Counted from the first letter of the stretch, positions 1 through 8,962 are shown. The stretch: 38,175 nt of DNA from Candidatus Gribaldobacteria bacterium (GCA_026396705.1 JAPLWE010000036.1:1-38175), one strand, 5' to 3'. Notes: a model not told the origin generated them from the sequence alone. Numbers and translations are program-made.

Positions 1-582
1 TACCCTACGACTAGCCGAAGCTTTCCCCACGCCCAAATTGCCATATTGATCAAGCGACAACATTGAAACTCCAGTAGTAGAAGCAATGTTTAAACTATTA
101 ACGCCCGCTACTCCAGCAATAGCAAACTTAGCTGACGGAGTAGAAGTGCCAATGCCGACTGTAGCTGTGCCAGTATTAGCAATGAACAACGGAGTAAGGG
201 TTGGGGTAGTGCTTGTGCCAACTTGAAAACTACCATAAACATCTAATTTAGTGTAAGGGGTAGAGGTGCCAATACCCACATTGCCAGCCGAAATTAAACT
301 TTGGAAAGAAGCATTGCCAGTTCGGTCAATTTCCCAATTAGGAGTAGATATTCCAAAAAAACTATTGTTGATTAAATTATATTGATCAAGAGTTAAGCTT
401 CCAATTTGCATTCCCCTGCTAGCATTAAAATTTTGAGCAAAAACTGATTTCCACCGAGAGCCAGAACCATAATAAATATATGCCTGGCCATGCCCATTTT
501 CATTACCAACAAAAGCTCCATTAGCTCCAACCATTATATCCGCTTCTACCAAAATAATCAAGGCATAAATAATCTGAATCAA
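1..582 (-). pseudogene. C-terminal fragment of the giant surface protein, running off the window
   Basis: The minus-strand frame open from about 582 to base 1 reads 'DIMVGANGAFVGNENGHG' and 'QAYIYYGSG', the end of a seventh FG-GAP repeat, and then 'NVGIGTSTPYTKLDVYG' and 'TVGIGTSTPSAKFAIAG', the same beta repeat type as upstream of the propeller. It is in the same frame as the 1213-5493 ORF, so the two frameshifts cancel. The join with the middle fragment, near 540-583, lacks the expected 'DVNGDGY' calcium loop. The spacing fits loss of about 35 nt. There is no stop before the window edge, so the true C-terminus lies outside. Confidence 0.7.
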
Positions 583-1246
583 TGCCTAAATAATCTGTAA
601 ATGAAATATCAGCTGTGTTGTCCATACTTGCTCCACCATAATAAATATGTGCTTGACCTGCCCGACATTCTGGATTTGAAATACTCCATTGATTATTTCT
701 TGGCGAACCAACAATAACATCATCAAATCCATCACCATTCACATCCCCAGCTGCAGCAACACTTTCACCCAAATAATCTTTAGCTGCTGCTCCAGAAAAA
801 ACAACATCAACCGTATTATTCATACTTGCTCCACCATAATAAATATATGCTTTGCCTGCATTTGAATTTTTGTAAGGTGCTCCAACAATTATATCAGTAT
901 AGCCATCGCCATTCACATCCCCAGCCAATGAAAGAGCAGAGCCAAAATGATCATCAGCTACTTCTCCATTAATAGTAAGGTCTGCTGTATTATCAAGACC
1001 GGTCGCTGTGCCATAAAAAACAAACACTTGCCCGCTATCAATGCCACCTCCATTTCCATGGTAAGACCCAACAACCACATCAGCATAACCATCGCCATTC
1101 ACATCCCCAGCTGCCACAGTATCTCCAAAGTAACCATCAACTTCAGGAGTGGTTGCTGATAAAATCACATTCGCTGTATTACTAGGCCCGTTTGGCCCGC
1201 CGTAAAAAATCTCTACCCCCCCGCTATTAAAAACTCCGCCAGAGCC
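521..1246 (-). pseudogene. Middle fragment of the giant surface protein (FG-GAP propeller repeats), shifted frame
   Basis: This frame carries 'GGVFNSGGVEIFYGG' directly after the point where the upstream ORF loses the repeat, then three more complete FG-GAP repeats with 'DVNGDGYAD', 'DVNGDGYTD' and 'DVNGDGFDD' loops. The ORF track begins at an internal GTG (1168), but there is no sign of a real start there and the repeat is already under way upstream. The simplest reading is loss of one G in the G run at 1245-1248: restoring it gives IIAGG-SGGVFNSGG in one frame. The fragment ends at a stop at 521 after a second disruption. It could be a true mutation, an assembly error or, less likely, programmed frameshifting. 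Confidence 0.75.
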
Positions 1247-4200
1247 CCAGCAATAATGTCTTGATAACCATCGCCATTAACATCAGCAACAGCTAAACTG
1301 CGAGCAAGCTGATCCCCATCGGCTGAACCATTTATAACAACATCAGCCACATTGTCCATTGCCGGCCCGCCGTAGTAAACATATATTTGGCCTCTTGCAG
1401 AACCTCCTCCAGCCGCAGCATAAGCTGAAACAATAGCATCCATATATCCATCGCCGTTTACATCGCCAGTAGCCACCGCTGTACCTAATAAATCGCCATT
1501 GTTTGCCCCGGTAAAAGTAATGTCGGCTGTGTTATCGGGACCAGTTGGCCCGCCGTAAAAAATATATGCTTGGCCTTTTTGAGTACCGCCCCCTTTAGCT
1601 AATTTTGCGGAGACAAGAACATCTTCATAGCCATCACCGTTAAAATCGCCATGGGCTAAAGAGTTGTAATAACCCAGATAATCAAATTGAACCAGCCCGT
1701 TGAATGTTACATCGGGCGTTGTGTCCATTGATACTGTGCCTAAATTATAGGCAAAGCTGGTTTCTGGTTTTATATTTCCTGCCACTTCTAATTTTTCTGT
1801 TGGAGTGCTTGTGCCAATGCCCACTAAACCAGCCGAAGTAATGTTAAAAAATGATGTTTCGGTGGAAGAAGCTACTCTAAATAAATCAGCAATTTGACCG
1901 GCCTTGCCTCGCACATCTAAAGAAATCACTGTAGTAGTGGAAGAATCATTTTGCATTAAAATGGACTGATTAAAATCAAATCTGTCCGCTATGCTGTCCC
2001 AAGTTAGCAAGGCATTGGGCACAACAGTGCCTCTAAAGAAAATTAAATTAGCTGTTTCGGTATCAGCCGTGGCGTTGTCCGCATTAATAACAAAATCATT
2101 GCTGTTTGTGCCCCCAATACTTGTAGAAGCAACGGACATATTATTAGCAACAATGCTATCAATATAAAGATTATCCCAGAAATAAGCAGCCGAGCCCAAA
2201 TTGCGCAATGCATTTTGATCAGGTATAAGATTAGAAGCCACCGCCGAATTGACTATTACATTAGTGGAAGAAGAAGCGCCAAAAACAACCGAGCTGCCCC
2301 CCACAAATAAATTACCAGTGGTAGTGGCGTTCCCCATAAAATAAGTATCGCCTTCAACCGTTAGTTTGGCTATGGGAGTGGTAGTGCCCACGCCCAACCG
2401 AGCGGTAGCGCTATCCCAAAAAAGATTACTATTATTTTGCGACAATAATCCACCGCTACCAACAAACGGCACTGATCCAGCAGTCAGAGCAGAAAAATAA
2501 GTATTACCAGCGATAACAAGTTGGCTAGCAGAAGTAACAGTTAAAGTAGAAGTGCCACTAACTATTAAATTACCAGAAATAACCGAATTGCCAGTAGTGG
2601 TGCTATTGCCGACAATTACAGTATTGCCAGTAATGGTGGTGCTGCCAGTTAAACTAATATCACCAGCGGTATTTATAGCCAAGCGAGCTGTTTCGCCTTG
2701 ATATAAAGTATAAGCCGAACTGGTGGCAAATTTTTCAAAGAGGTTATTAGCCGAGGACAATAAAATATCACCAGTAGTATCGGTTTTAATAGAAATCCCA
2801 TTACCCGTCAGATTTAATACGCCAACGGAAGCAAGAGTAGAAACGCCAGCCGATGAAACATTAGTTGTAAAATAATGAGAACTGTTGTAAGCCACTGTTA
2901 GTTGCGGTGAAGAAGTTGAAGTAATAACCATAGCCCCTCCGCTGGCTGTATTAAACACCAGGCCATTGAGAGTAAGATCGCCCGCGATATCAACATCTTT
3001 ATTAAAGGTTACATCAGCTAAAAATCCAGCAGAAGCGTTAACTGTTAAAAAGTCGCTGTCGGTTTTACCAAGTGTTGTAGAGCCACCTACTGATAATTCT
3101 CTAATACCAGACAAGCCGCTCACCCCCAATGTGTTAAAATCAGTTCCACCGCTAATTTGCAAACCAGTTGAGCCAATGTAAGCTGGAGCGGCAGAAACTA
3201 TTGAGTAAATTGGCGGAGTAGCTTGAATTTTAGTTAATAAATTGCGTAATTCTTCAAGGTCATTAACGCTAGCAGCTTTAGCGGCGTTTCTTTGCAATTC
3301 AGCAATCTGGGACCTGATTAAAACAAGAGAGCTTTCATCAATTCGCGCGATTTCTCTAATTGTATTTATGCTAGCATTTTGCGATAAAGCGCCTTTTTCA
3401 ATTATCCCGCTGATTATTTCTTTGGGCGCTAATTCTTTTGGCGTTAATTGAGCAATCATTTCTTCGGCTGCTGAAGTGGTTGTGGGAATAATTTGACCAA
3501 CTGGAGCATTCACGACAGCGGTCTTAACCAATTGTTGAGTTGCCTTTTCTCGCCAAGGCATAGTAATAAATTCATAGCCCTTGGCCAGCCCTTCGCTTGT
3601 TCGATTATATATACTATATGTAAGAGAACGCAAAGCCCCCGCGGCATCCCCTATTCCTTCAACAATTTTATCGCCGATAGCATTGCCACTGATTTGAGCG
3701 CTATCCCAAGCAATTTGCGAGGTAGCCCGCAAGCTCTGCGAAGTTAAGCTGGTAAAAAATTTAATCTTTTGGAAGAAAGTTAAAGAAAACTCATCAGCCT
3801 TATTAGTAGAGCCAATCATTAGCCAAGCCATCCCCTGCTGAACATTTTCTAATAAATTAGCGCTAAAATTATCAATGTTATTTGCCAATTGATCGCCCCG
3901 CTGATTAACTCCAGCAGTAACCGCTCGCCAATTATCTTGCCAATTATTTTGACCAGCTGCCCAATAATTCCCTACTTTATTTTCAATGTTAGCTTGCAAT
4001 CCATCTATTGTTACTAAAACTATTTTACCAGTGGCGTTTAATTGCTCAATCCAAGCTGAAAAACTCAAAGAAATGTCATTCCGAGCCTTGGCGAGGAATC
4101 TCTGGCAATCAACTGCCGCTTGATCAAATAATTTATTAATTTCTTGTTCTCCAAAAACTAAAGCTTGACTGACAACATAATTTTTATCATTAAAAATACT

Positions 4201-5493
4201 TAACTGATTATAAACTTCATTGACAATCACCTCTTTAACTTTATTAAAATCTACATCTACCCGCCAGCCATCTGATATTAACTTAGACTCTTGAAAAGTT
4301 CTTTCTAATTCATATTGACGATTTTTAATTTCAACCCTCACAACATCTTGCAAAACAAAAAATGACTGTTTAAATAATTTACCAATTGCTGGCGCTTTTT
4401 TTAGAAAATTAACTACTTGATAATTTTTAGGAGCTTCATCAAGCGCCACTTGACTAACATGAACAAAAAATTGATAAACCCCCTCTTTGAACTCTTTTTG
4501 AACCATAGCCATTGAAACAATAATTTTGTTTATATCATGCCGAGAAAAATCCCCTGCTTTTCCTTCAATATAATTTTCTATATTTTCTGTAGCTAATATA
4601 GTATCAACTAAATCAGCGTAAACAAGTTGTTTTTCTTTTTGGAAAAAGTTGCTAGTAGATGAAATAAAATTTTGAAATTCATTTTGCGCAATAACTTGCA
4701 AAGCAAATTTCTGCTCACCTAAAAATCTAGTAAAATCATTGGTAGTGGTATTTAATTGTTCGCCGAAAAAAGATAAATCATTATTCGCTTTTTCTTTTGA
4801 TACTTCATAGACATTTTGTAGACTTTTAAGCGCTGTTTTTTTAGCTGCCTGTTGTAAATCATTAATATAAGGGAAACCAAAAACTAACCCAGCTGAACAA
4901 AAAATTAAGATAGTGGCAGCTAGTAAAACAGCGCTTTGCTTTTTAAGTAGTTGCAAAGTAGAATAAAAATTATTTTTTAAATTAATTGCTGGCGAGAAAA
5001 TTTTTTGTTGTAGGAAAGCGCCGAATACTTGAGAAATTTTTTGCTTATTATCAACATTGTTTTTATATTCATCAATCCATTCTTTAGCAATCAACCAGTT
5101 GCGACCAATCTTGACCGCCTTAAGCTTGCCTTGTCTAGCTCTCAAACTTAGATACTCTTGCGAATAACCGCTATAATTTTCTAACTCACTCAACGAAAAA
5201 AGCTTTAGAGCTGTTGCAGTTGATTTCTTTTGACGCAAACTATTGGCTATTATTTCCGTTGACGATTTTGTATCGGATAAAGCATGCCCGCCAACTTCGC
5301 CATTGCCATTGAACACAGCAATATACTCCTCAACCCACTCTTTTTTGGTGAGCCAGTTGCGACCAATCTTGACCGCCTTAAGCTTGCCTTGTCTAGCGCG
5401 CAAACTTAAATATTCCTGAGAGTACTCAGTATATTTTTCCGCGGCCTCGGTGAGCGATATATATTTGTTTGTCTTGATTTCTTCGCTTGTCAT
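1213..5493 (-). CDS. Giant membrane-anchored surface protein, N-terminal part (duplicated HTH, TM, beta repeats, FG-GAP)
   Basis: Domain order seen: two HTH_17/excisionase-like modules (about residues 11-60 and 97-144) sharing 'SQEYLSLRARQGKLKAVKIG'; a lysine-flanked transmembrane helix (about 187-208); a long helical region to about residue 780; then beta-rich repeats with 'GIGTSTPTEKLEVAG', as in endosialidase-chaperone/tail-fibre-like proteins; finally three FG-GAP repeats with 'DFNGDGYED', 'DVNGDGYMD' and 'DVNGDGYQD' calcium loops. The topology implies a cytoplasmic DNA-binding-like N-terminus and a large extracellular stalk and propeller. The ORF stops in the middle of a repeat at 1213. 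The next frame continues the same repeat, so this is not the natural C-terminus. The ATG at 5493 sits about 34 nt after a predicted transcription start. The role (adhesion or surface sensing) is inferred; no specific family name is recognised. Confidence 0.8.
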   Translation of the reverse strand: MTSEEIKTNKYISLTEAAEKYTEYSQEYLSLRARQGKLKAVKIGRNWLTKKEWVEEYIAVFNGNGEVGGHALSDTKSSTEIIANSLRQKKSTATALKLFSLSELENYSGYSQEYLSLRARQGKLKAVKIGRNWLIAKEWIDEYKNNVDNKQKISQVFGAFLQQKIFSPAINLKNNFYSTLQLLKKQSAVLLAATILIFCSAGLVFGFPYINDLQQAAKKTALKSLQNVYEVSKEKANNDLSFFGEQLNTTTNDFTRFLGEQKFALQVIAQNEFQNFISSTSNFFQKEKQLVYADLVDTILATENIENYIEGKAGDFSRHDINKIIVSMAMVQKEFKEGVYQFFVHVSQVALDEAPKNYQVVNFLKKAPAIGKLFKQSFFVLQDVVRVEIKNRQYELERTFQESKLISDGWRVDVDFNKVKEVIVNEVYNQLSIFNDKNYVVSQALVFGEQEINKLFDQAAVDCQRFLAKARNDISLSFSAWIEQLNATGKIVLVTIDGLQANIENKVGNYWAAGQNNWQDNWRAVTAGVNQRGDQLANNIDNFSANLLENVQQGMAWLMIGSTNKADEFSLTFFQKIKFFTSLTSQSLRATSQIAWDSAQISGNAIGDKIVEGIGDAAGALRSLTYSIYNRTSEGLAKGYEFITMPWREKATQQLVKTAVVNAPVGQIIPTTTSAAEEMIAQLTPKELAPKEIISGIIEKGALSQNASINTIREIARIDESSLVLIRSQIAELQRNAAKAASVNDLEELRNLLTKIQATPPIYSIVSAAPAYIGSTGLQISGGTDFNTLGVSGLSGIRELSVGGSTTLGKTDSDFLTVNASAGFLADVTFNKDVDIAGDLTLNGLVFNTASGGAMVITSTSSPQLTVAYNSSHYFTTNVSSAGVSTLASVGVLNLTGNGISIKTDTTGDILLSSANNLFEKFATSSAYTLYQGETARLAINTAGDISLTGSTTITGNTVIVGNSTTTGNSVISGNLIVSGTSTLTVTSASQLVIAGNTYFSALTAGSVPFVGSGGLLSQNNSNLFWDSATARLGVGTTTPIAKLTVEGDTYFMGNATTTGNLFVGGSSVVFGASSSTNVIVNSAVASNLIPDQNALRNLGSAAYFWDNLYIDSIVANNMSVASTSIGGTNSNDFVINADNATADTETANLIFFRGTVVPNALLTWDSIADRFDFNQSILMQNDSSTTTVISLDVRGKAGQIADLFRVASSTETSFFNITSAGLVGIGTSTPTEKLEVAGNIKPETSFAYNLGTVSMDTTPDVTFNGLVQFDYLGYYNSLAHGDFNGDGYEDVLVSAKLAKGGGTQKGQAYIFYGGPTGPDNTADITFTGANNGDLLGTAVATGDVNGDGYMDAIVSAYAAAGGGSARGQIYVYYGGPAMDNVADVVINGSADGDQLARSLAVADVNGDGYQDIIAGALAEFLIAGG

Positions 5494-5533
5494 CGTAATC
5501 CGATATTGGATAAAAGATATCTAAACTAGATTA

Positions 5534-5561
5534 ATTATAACTTACATCTATAGCTATTCAA
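5534..5561 (-). promoter_or_regulatory. Promoter of the giant surface protein gene
   Basis: On the minus strand TTGAAT (5556-5561) and TATAAT (5534-5539) are separated by 16 nt. The predicted transcription start is near 5527, about 34 nt before the ATG. The -10 is perfect and the -35 matches four of six positions. Confidence 0.6.
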
Positions 5562-5563
5562 CC

Positions 5564-5572
5564 TGTGGATAA
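5564..5572 (-). promoter_or_regulatory. Single consensus DnaA box
   Basis: TTATCCACA on the minus strand matches the TTATNCACA consensus exactly and lies three bases upstream of the -35 hexamer of the surface-protein promoter. No second box or AT-rich unwinding element was seen nearby, so this is not an origin. A regulatory role or chance occurrence are both possible. Confidence 0.35.
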
Positions 5573-5583
5573 CTTCCACCAAT

Positions 5584-5603
5584 AAAAAACTCCCTTGCGG
5601 GAG
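5584..5603 (-). terminator. Rho-independent terminator after tRNA-Gln
   Basis: The minus strand reads CTCCCGCAAGGGAG followed by six T: a 5-bp GC-rich stem with a GCAA tetraloop and a U tract, directly downstream of the tRNA 3' end. It closes the prfB-ftsE-ftsX-tRNA unit. Confidence 0.85.
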
Positions 5604-5610
5604 AATTAGA

Positions 5611-5684
5611 TGGCTGCGGGGCTAGGATTCGAACCTAGATTTCCACGTCCAGAGCGTGAAGTGCTACCATTGCACCACCCCGCA
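5611..5684 (-). tRNA. tRNA-Gln (anticodon CTG)
   Basis: A full cloverleaf folds on the minus strand: acceptor TGCGGGG/CCCCGCA, D arm with GCAATGGTAGC, anticodon loop CTCTGGA (CTG, reading CAG), and T arm with GGTTCGAATCC. The 3' end is encoded as GCCA. It starts 17 nt after the ftsX stop, so it is probably processed from the same transcript. Confidence 0.95.
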
Positions 5685-5701
5685 TATCGGTTAGACAATG
5701 C

Positions 5702-6619
5702 TTACGCTTTTAAGCGTTTACGCATTACCAAAAAGGTTGCTGCTACGCCAAGCAACAAGACAAAGGCTAATTGGCTGACAAAAATAAGCAAAAAATTATG
5801 CAAAAAATAGTCAAAAACATTAAAACCCAAAAGCCAGCTACCAGCTTTTAAGTTAAAAAAATAAATTCCTATCCCAGATAAGAGGTCAACTGTTAAAACG
5901 GCAAATAAACCATAAAAAATAGTTTGCGCTATAAAAGGCCCTCTCACAAACCAATTACTGGCTCCCACTAATTTCATGGTAGCAATTTCCTCCTGTAAAA
6001 TCGCAAAAGTAAGATTAATAATATTTGATGTAATCACAATCACTAAAAGCCCCAAAAGAATTGCCACTATTATGCCCATAATCCTAATAGCCCTTAAAAT
6101 CGCAAATAACCGTTCAACAGCCTGTTTGTTTTTAGGCTGTTCATAAGAAATCTTTTCTATCATATCCTTATTAGCCTCATTGCTAAAAAAATCAGAAATT
6201 TTCGCATAATAAGCCGGATCTTCAGAATAAACATTCAATGAAGATAAAAAAGGATTCACCTCAATTTCGTCCAAAGCGTTTAAGTAAAGGGGATCATCTT
6301 GATGCTCTTGCTTAAAAAGAGATAAAGCCTCATCTGAGGAGACATAATCAATGCGTTTAATTTTATCCGAAAATAAAGCAATTTGGTCTCTAGCTTTTAA
6401 GATATCCTGTTCGGAAATATCAGCCTTAAAATAAATAGAAATATCAACCTTTTTTTCAATTTCAGTTAATAAAGTCAAGCCGATGCCTCGCGCCACAAAA
6501 AAAGAGGCAACAAAAAATACAGCCACCGCCATAATAAAAATCACCTGAAAGCTTAAACCCTTGTTGCGACTAAAGCTCTGCCAAGCTAAATGAATAATTC
6601 TTTTAAGATTTAACCACAT
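5702..6619 (-). CDS. ftsX: Cell division protein FtsX
   Basis: FtsX is the membrane subunit of the FtsEX complex, which couples ATP hydrolysis to activation of peptidoglycan hydrolases at the septum. The 305-aa product has the family layout: a short cytoplasmic N-terminus, TM1 (about residues 22-45), an extracytoplasmic domain with 'KVDISIYFKADISEQDI', and three C-terminal TM helices in an FtsX permease domain containing 'TIMKLVGASNWFVRGPF'-like sequence (seen as 'IATMKLVGASNWFVRGPF'). It follows ftsE by 26 nt on the same strand, the usual order. There are no signs of damage. Confidence 0.93.
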   Translation of the reverse strand: MWLNLKRIIHLAWQSFSRNKGLSFQVIFIMAVAVFFVASFFVARGIGLTLLTEIEKKVDISIYFKADISEQDILKARDQIALFSDKIKRIDYVSSDEALSLFKQEHQDDPLYLNALDEIEVNPFLSSLNVYSEDPAYYAKISDFFSNEANKDMIEKISYEQPKNKQAVERLFAILRAIRIMGIIVAILLGLLVIVITSNIINLTFAILQEEIATMKLVGASNWFVRGPFIAQTIFYGLFAVLTVDLLSGIGIYFFNLKAGSWLLGFNVFDYFLHNFLLIFVSQLAFVLLLGVAATFLVMRKRLKA

Positions 6620-6645
6620 ATAATTAATTATTAAATTATTGATTA

Positions 6646-7335
6646 TTAAAGAATAAATCTACCTTGCGCTTCGTCAGAAATAATTTTACCTTGTTCTAAA
6701 GTAATTACTCGCTTTTTTAAACCATCAACAATTTCTTTGTCATGAGTAGCTAAAATAATAGTCGCGCCCAGCTGGCTGATTTTTTTTAATAAGTTAACCA
6801 CCTCATAAGTATTGTATAAATCCAAATTGCCAGTTGGTTCATCAGCCACAATGAGCTCTGGCCGATGGATAAGAGCTCGAGCAATGGCCAAGCGTTGCTT
6901 TTCACCGCCAGATAATTCCTGCGGAAAGCTACAAGCCCTTGATTCTAGACCCACAATGTCCAAAACCTGCTCTACATCTCTCCTGATATCAGTATCGGAT
7001 ATCCCGATAACCTGCATAACATAGCTTAAGTTTTCAAAAACTGTTTTTCCGTGCAATAATTTATAGTCCTGAAAAACAACGCCTATTTTTCGGCGCATCT
7101 TCTGTAAGGTGTTTGAAGGAATATTATGCACATCTACTTCTTTAAAAAAAACTTGGCCTTCACTAGGCTTCTCGTGGCCAGTCAAAAGCTTAATCAAAGT
7201 TGTCTTACCAGCTCCGGATTTACCTACGACACAAACAAACTCACCTTCTTTAATGGAAAAAGAGATATCTCGCACCGCTACAATAGGCTCAATGGAGTTA
7301 TTATAAATTTTAGTAACATTTTGAAATTGAATCAT
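6646..7335 (-). CDS. ftsE: Cell division ATP-binding protein FtsE
   Basis: ABC ATPase partner of FtsX. The 229-aa product has Walker A 'GKSGAGKTT', signature 'LSGGEKQR', Walker B with '[10 protein letters not shown]' and an H-loop 'ATHDKE'. Length and the adjacent ftsX separate it from the other ABC ATPase in this window (34192-34905), which belongs to a MacB-type exporter. It starts 9 nt after the prfB stop, so the two are probably co-transcribed. Confidence 0.94.
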   Translation of the reverse strand: MIQFQNVTKIYNNSIEPIVAVRDISFSIKEGEFVCVVGKSGAGKTTLIKLLTGHEKPSEGQVFFKEVDVHNIPSNTLQKMRRKIGVVFQDYKLLHGKTVFENLSYVMQVIGISDTDIRRDVEQVLDIVGLESRACSFPQELSGGEKQRLAIARALIHRPELIVADEPTGNLDLYNTYEVVNLLKKISQLGATIILATHDKEIVDGLKKRVITLEQGKIISDEAQGRFIL

Positions 7336-7344
7336 ATAAAATAC

Positions 7345-8356
7345 TTACAATTTTAACTCTTCCTCTAAAAAATCATCAATTTTTCCGCTTAAAACACCAT
7401 CAATATCAGAGGTCTCTAAACCAGTTCGGTGATCTTTAACTAATTTATAAGGATGAACCACATAAGATCTAATTTGTCGGCCGAAATCAGCTGTTTGTTT
7501 TTTACCACCATCTATTAGAAGCTTTGTTTTGTCGCGTTCAGCGCTAAGTTCTTGGCTTCTGGCTATTTCGTGTTTAGCTGCTATCTTAGCTACCAATACA
7601 GCCAAAGCAATTTTCCTGTTCATGGCCTGCGTCCGCTCTACCTGGCAAGACGCTTGCAAGCCAGTTGGCAGATGAGTTATCCTAACAGCTGTTTCTCGCT
7701 TATTAACATTTTGCCCGCCATGCCCCGCTGACCGGAATGTTTCTAATTTTAAGTCATCTGGTTTGATGCCCGCATCATATTCTTTATCCGATATCTGTGG
7801 TATTACTTCAACCTGCGCAAAAGAAGTTTGCCGTAATTGTTTATTTGAGAAAGGAGATATTCGCACTAAACGATGAGCGCCAGCTTCTCTCTTCAAAAAA
7901 CCATAAACAAACTCTCCTTCAATAGCCAATGATACCTCTTTGATGCCAATTCTACCCTCTGGGCCTCCACCTTCGGCAAAATTTTGCGATAAAATCCGAT
8001 AATGCCAATTCTTACTTTCACAATACTTCTGATACATTTTCAATAAAAGCGTCACCCAATCTTCCGCATCCCTGCCACCAGTGCCTGCCTTAATAGTAAG
8101 AATAACCGAACACTTATCATATTTACCACTTAAAAATATCCTCTTTTTATTCTCCCGCAACTCTACTTCTAAAGAATAAATTTTTACTAAAAAGCTTTCT
8201 TTATCTTCGGCTGTTTTAATTAAATCCAAATCAAGCATTTCTTTCAAATCGGCAATTTCTTTCGTAAAAAAATCAAAGCGTTCTTTGTCAAAGATATTGC
8301 TCCATTGTCTGGAGCTCTTTAGCGATATTGTTCAGTTGTCCAGTGTAGTTTTTCAT
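7345..8356 (-). CDS. prfB: Peptide chain release factor 2 with programmed +1 frameshift
   Basis: RF2 ends translation at UAA and UGA. The ORF track gives only the second part (from 8247). The full gene begins at ATG 8356: 22 codons (MKNYTGQLNN...EQYL) lead to CTT TGA C at 8287-8293. Slipping one base there continues 'DKERFDFFTKEIADLKEML' into the long ORF, giving about 336 residues. An SD-like GGAG lies six bases before the CTT, as in the known prfB autoregulatory element where low RF2 favours the shift. The RF2-specific 'SPF' recognition motif and catalytic 'GGQ' (in 'SAGHGGQNVNKRET') are present. A candidate promoter lies just upstream. Confidence 0.95.
8287..8302 (-). promoter_or_regulatory. 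prfB programmed frameshift site
   Basis: The minus strand reads GGAGCAATATCTTTGAC: SD-like GGAG, slippery CTT, in-frame TGA at 8288-8290, then C. It matches the conserved bacterial prfB signal, although the SD-like element is about three bases further from CTT than in E. coli. Confidence 0.9.
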
Positions 8357-8371
8357 AACTTTCTTTTTGTA

Positions 8372-8400
8372 ACCATATCAAATATAGCACTTTTTGTTAA
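8372..8400 (-). promoter_or_regulatory. Candidate promoter for prfB-ftsEX
   Basis: TTAACA (8395-8400) and TATGGT (8372-8377) on the minus strand are separated by 17 nt, about 16 nt upstream of the prfB ATG. The hexamers are imperfect, so this is moderate evidence. Confidence 0.45.
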
Positions 8401-8410
8401 GAAAAAAAAG

Positions 8411-8483
8411 AGCCACCTCCCGGAATCGAACCGGGGACACATCGCTTACGAAGCGATTGCTCTGCCTACTGAGCTAAGGTGGC
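8411..8483 (-). tRNA. tRNA-Thr (anticodon CGT)
   Basis: The minus-strand cloverleaf has acceptor GCCACCT/AGGTGGC, a D arm with CTCAGTAGGCAGAG, anticodon loop TTCGTAA (CGT, reading ACG) and a T arm GGTTCGATTCC. CCA is not encoded. A run of eight T follows the 3' end and may help termination. Confidence 0.94.
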
Positions 8484-8504
8484 AAGATAATCAAAACTAA
8501 CTTT

Positions 8505-8575
8505 AGCGAGTGAGGGGAATCGAACCCCCATCTATTCCTTGGGAAGGAATTATTCTGCCACTGAACCACACTCGC
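8505..8575 (-). tRNA. tRNA-Gly (anticodon CCC)
   Basis: The minus-strand cloverleaf has acceptor GCGAGTG/CACTCGC, anticodon loop TTCCCAA (CCC, reading GGG) and a T arm GGTTCGATTCC. CCA is not encoded. It begins two bases after the stop of the FtsB-like gene and 21 nt before tRNA-Thr, so all three probably share a transcript. Confidence 0.94.
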
Positions 8576-8577
8576 GA

Positions 8578-8934
8578 CTACTTCAACTTATCTTTGATTT
8601 TTTGTAAAAGCCCTTCTGTTTTATCAACTTCTTCTTCTAATTTTTCGGGAAAGGCCACAACATTCTCTCCCGGCTTCATTAAATTTAATTGTTCTCTGGC
8701 CATTTTTTCTAGATAATCAGGAGAGCTTTCTATGGCTGGCTGATTAGCTGTTTTACTGGCTACTTCCAACTTATTTTTTAAGTCGCGCAAATTGTTTTCA
8801 AGAGCGCTTCTTTTATGAGCTAATTCAATATTGCCAAAGACCAAACCAATCACAAAAACTGATAAGCCAAAAACTAATAAGACCCAATAAAACTTTTTAT
8901 GTGGTTTTGATTTGAATTTTAATGATTTTTGCAT
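8578..8934 (-). CDS. FtsB/DivIC-like septum formation initiator
   Basis: A 118-aa protein with a basic cytoplasmic N-terminus, one TM helix (about residues 16-35), a coiled-coil heptad region (about 38-62), and the conserved 'YLEKMAREQLNLMKPGENVV' segment typical of the septum formation initiator family. Such proteins link the divisome to septal peptidoglycan synthesis. The C-terminal tail is charged. It sits directly before two tRNA genes. FtsB and DivIC cannot be told apart at this level, so no symbol is given. Confidence 0.82.
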   Translation of the reverse strand: MQKSLKFKSKPHKKFYWVLLVFGLSVFVIGLVFGNIELAHKRSALENNLRDLKNKLEVASKTANQPAIESSPDYLEKMAREQLNLMKPGENVVAFPEKLEEEVDKTEGLLQKIKDKLK

Positions 8935-8962
8935 TACAATAAATTAACACAAAATAACAAAA

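Noticed and set aside
1213-1260. Programmed -1 frameshifting to explain the surface-protein break
   Set aside because: The G4 run is not a classic X XXY YYZ slippery site and no stimulatory structure was evident; a lost base or assembly error is simpler.
3242-3747. Plus-strand ORFs of 69 and 84 aa
   Set aside because: They lie antisense within the giant surface-protein gene, with no ribosome binding site or family similarity.
5564-5572. Replication origin
   Set aside because: There is only one DnaA box, no dnaA/dnaN gene and no AT-rich unwinding element beside it.
5610-5810. Plus-strand 66-aa ORF
   Set aside because: It covers the tRNA-Gln antisense strand and the end of ftsX; a shadow.
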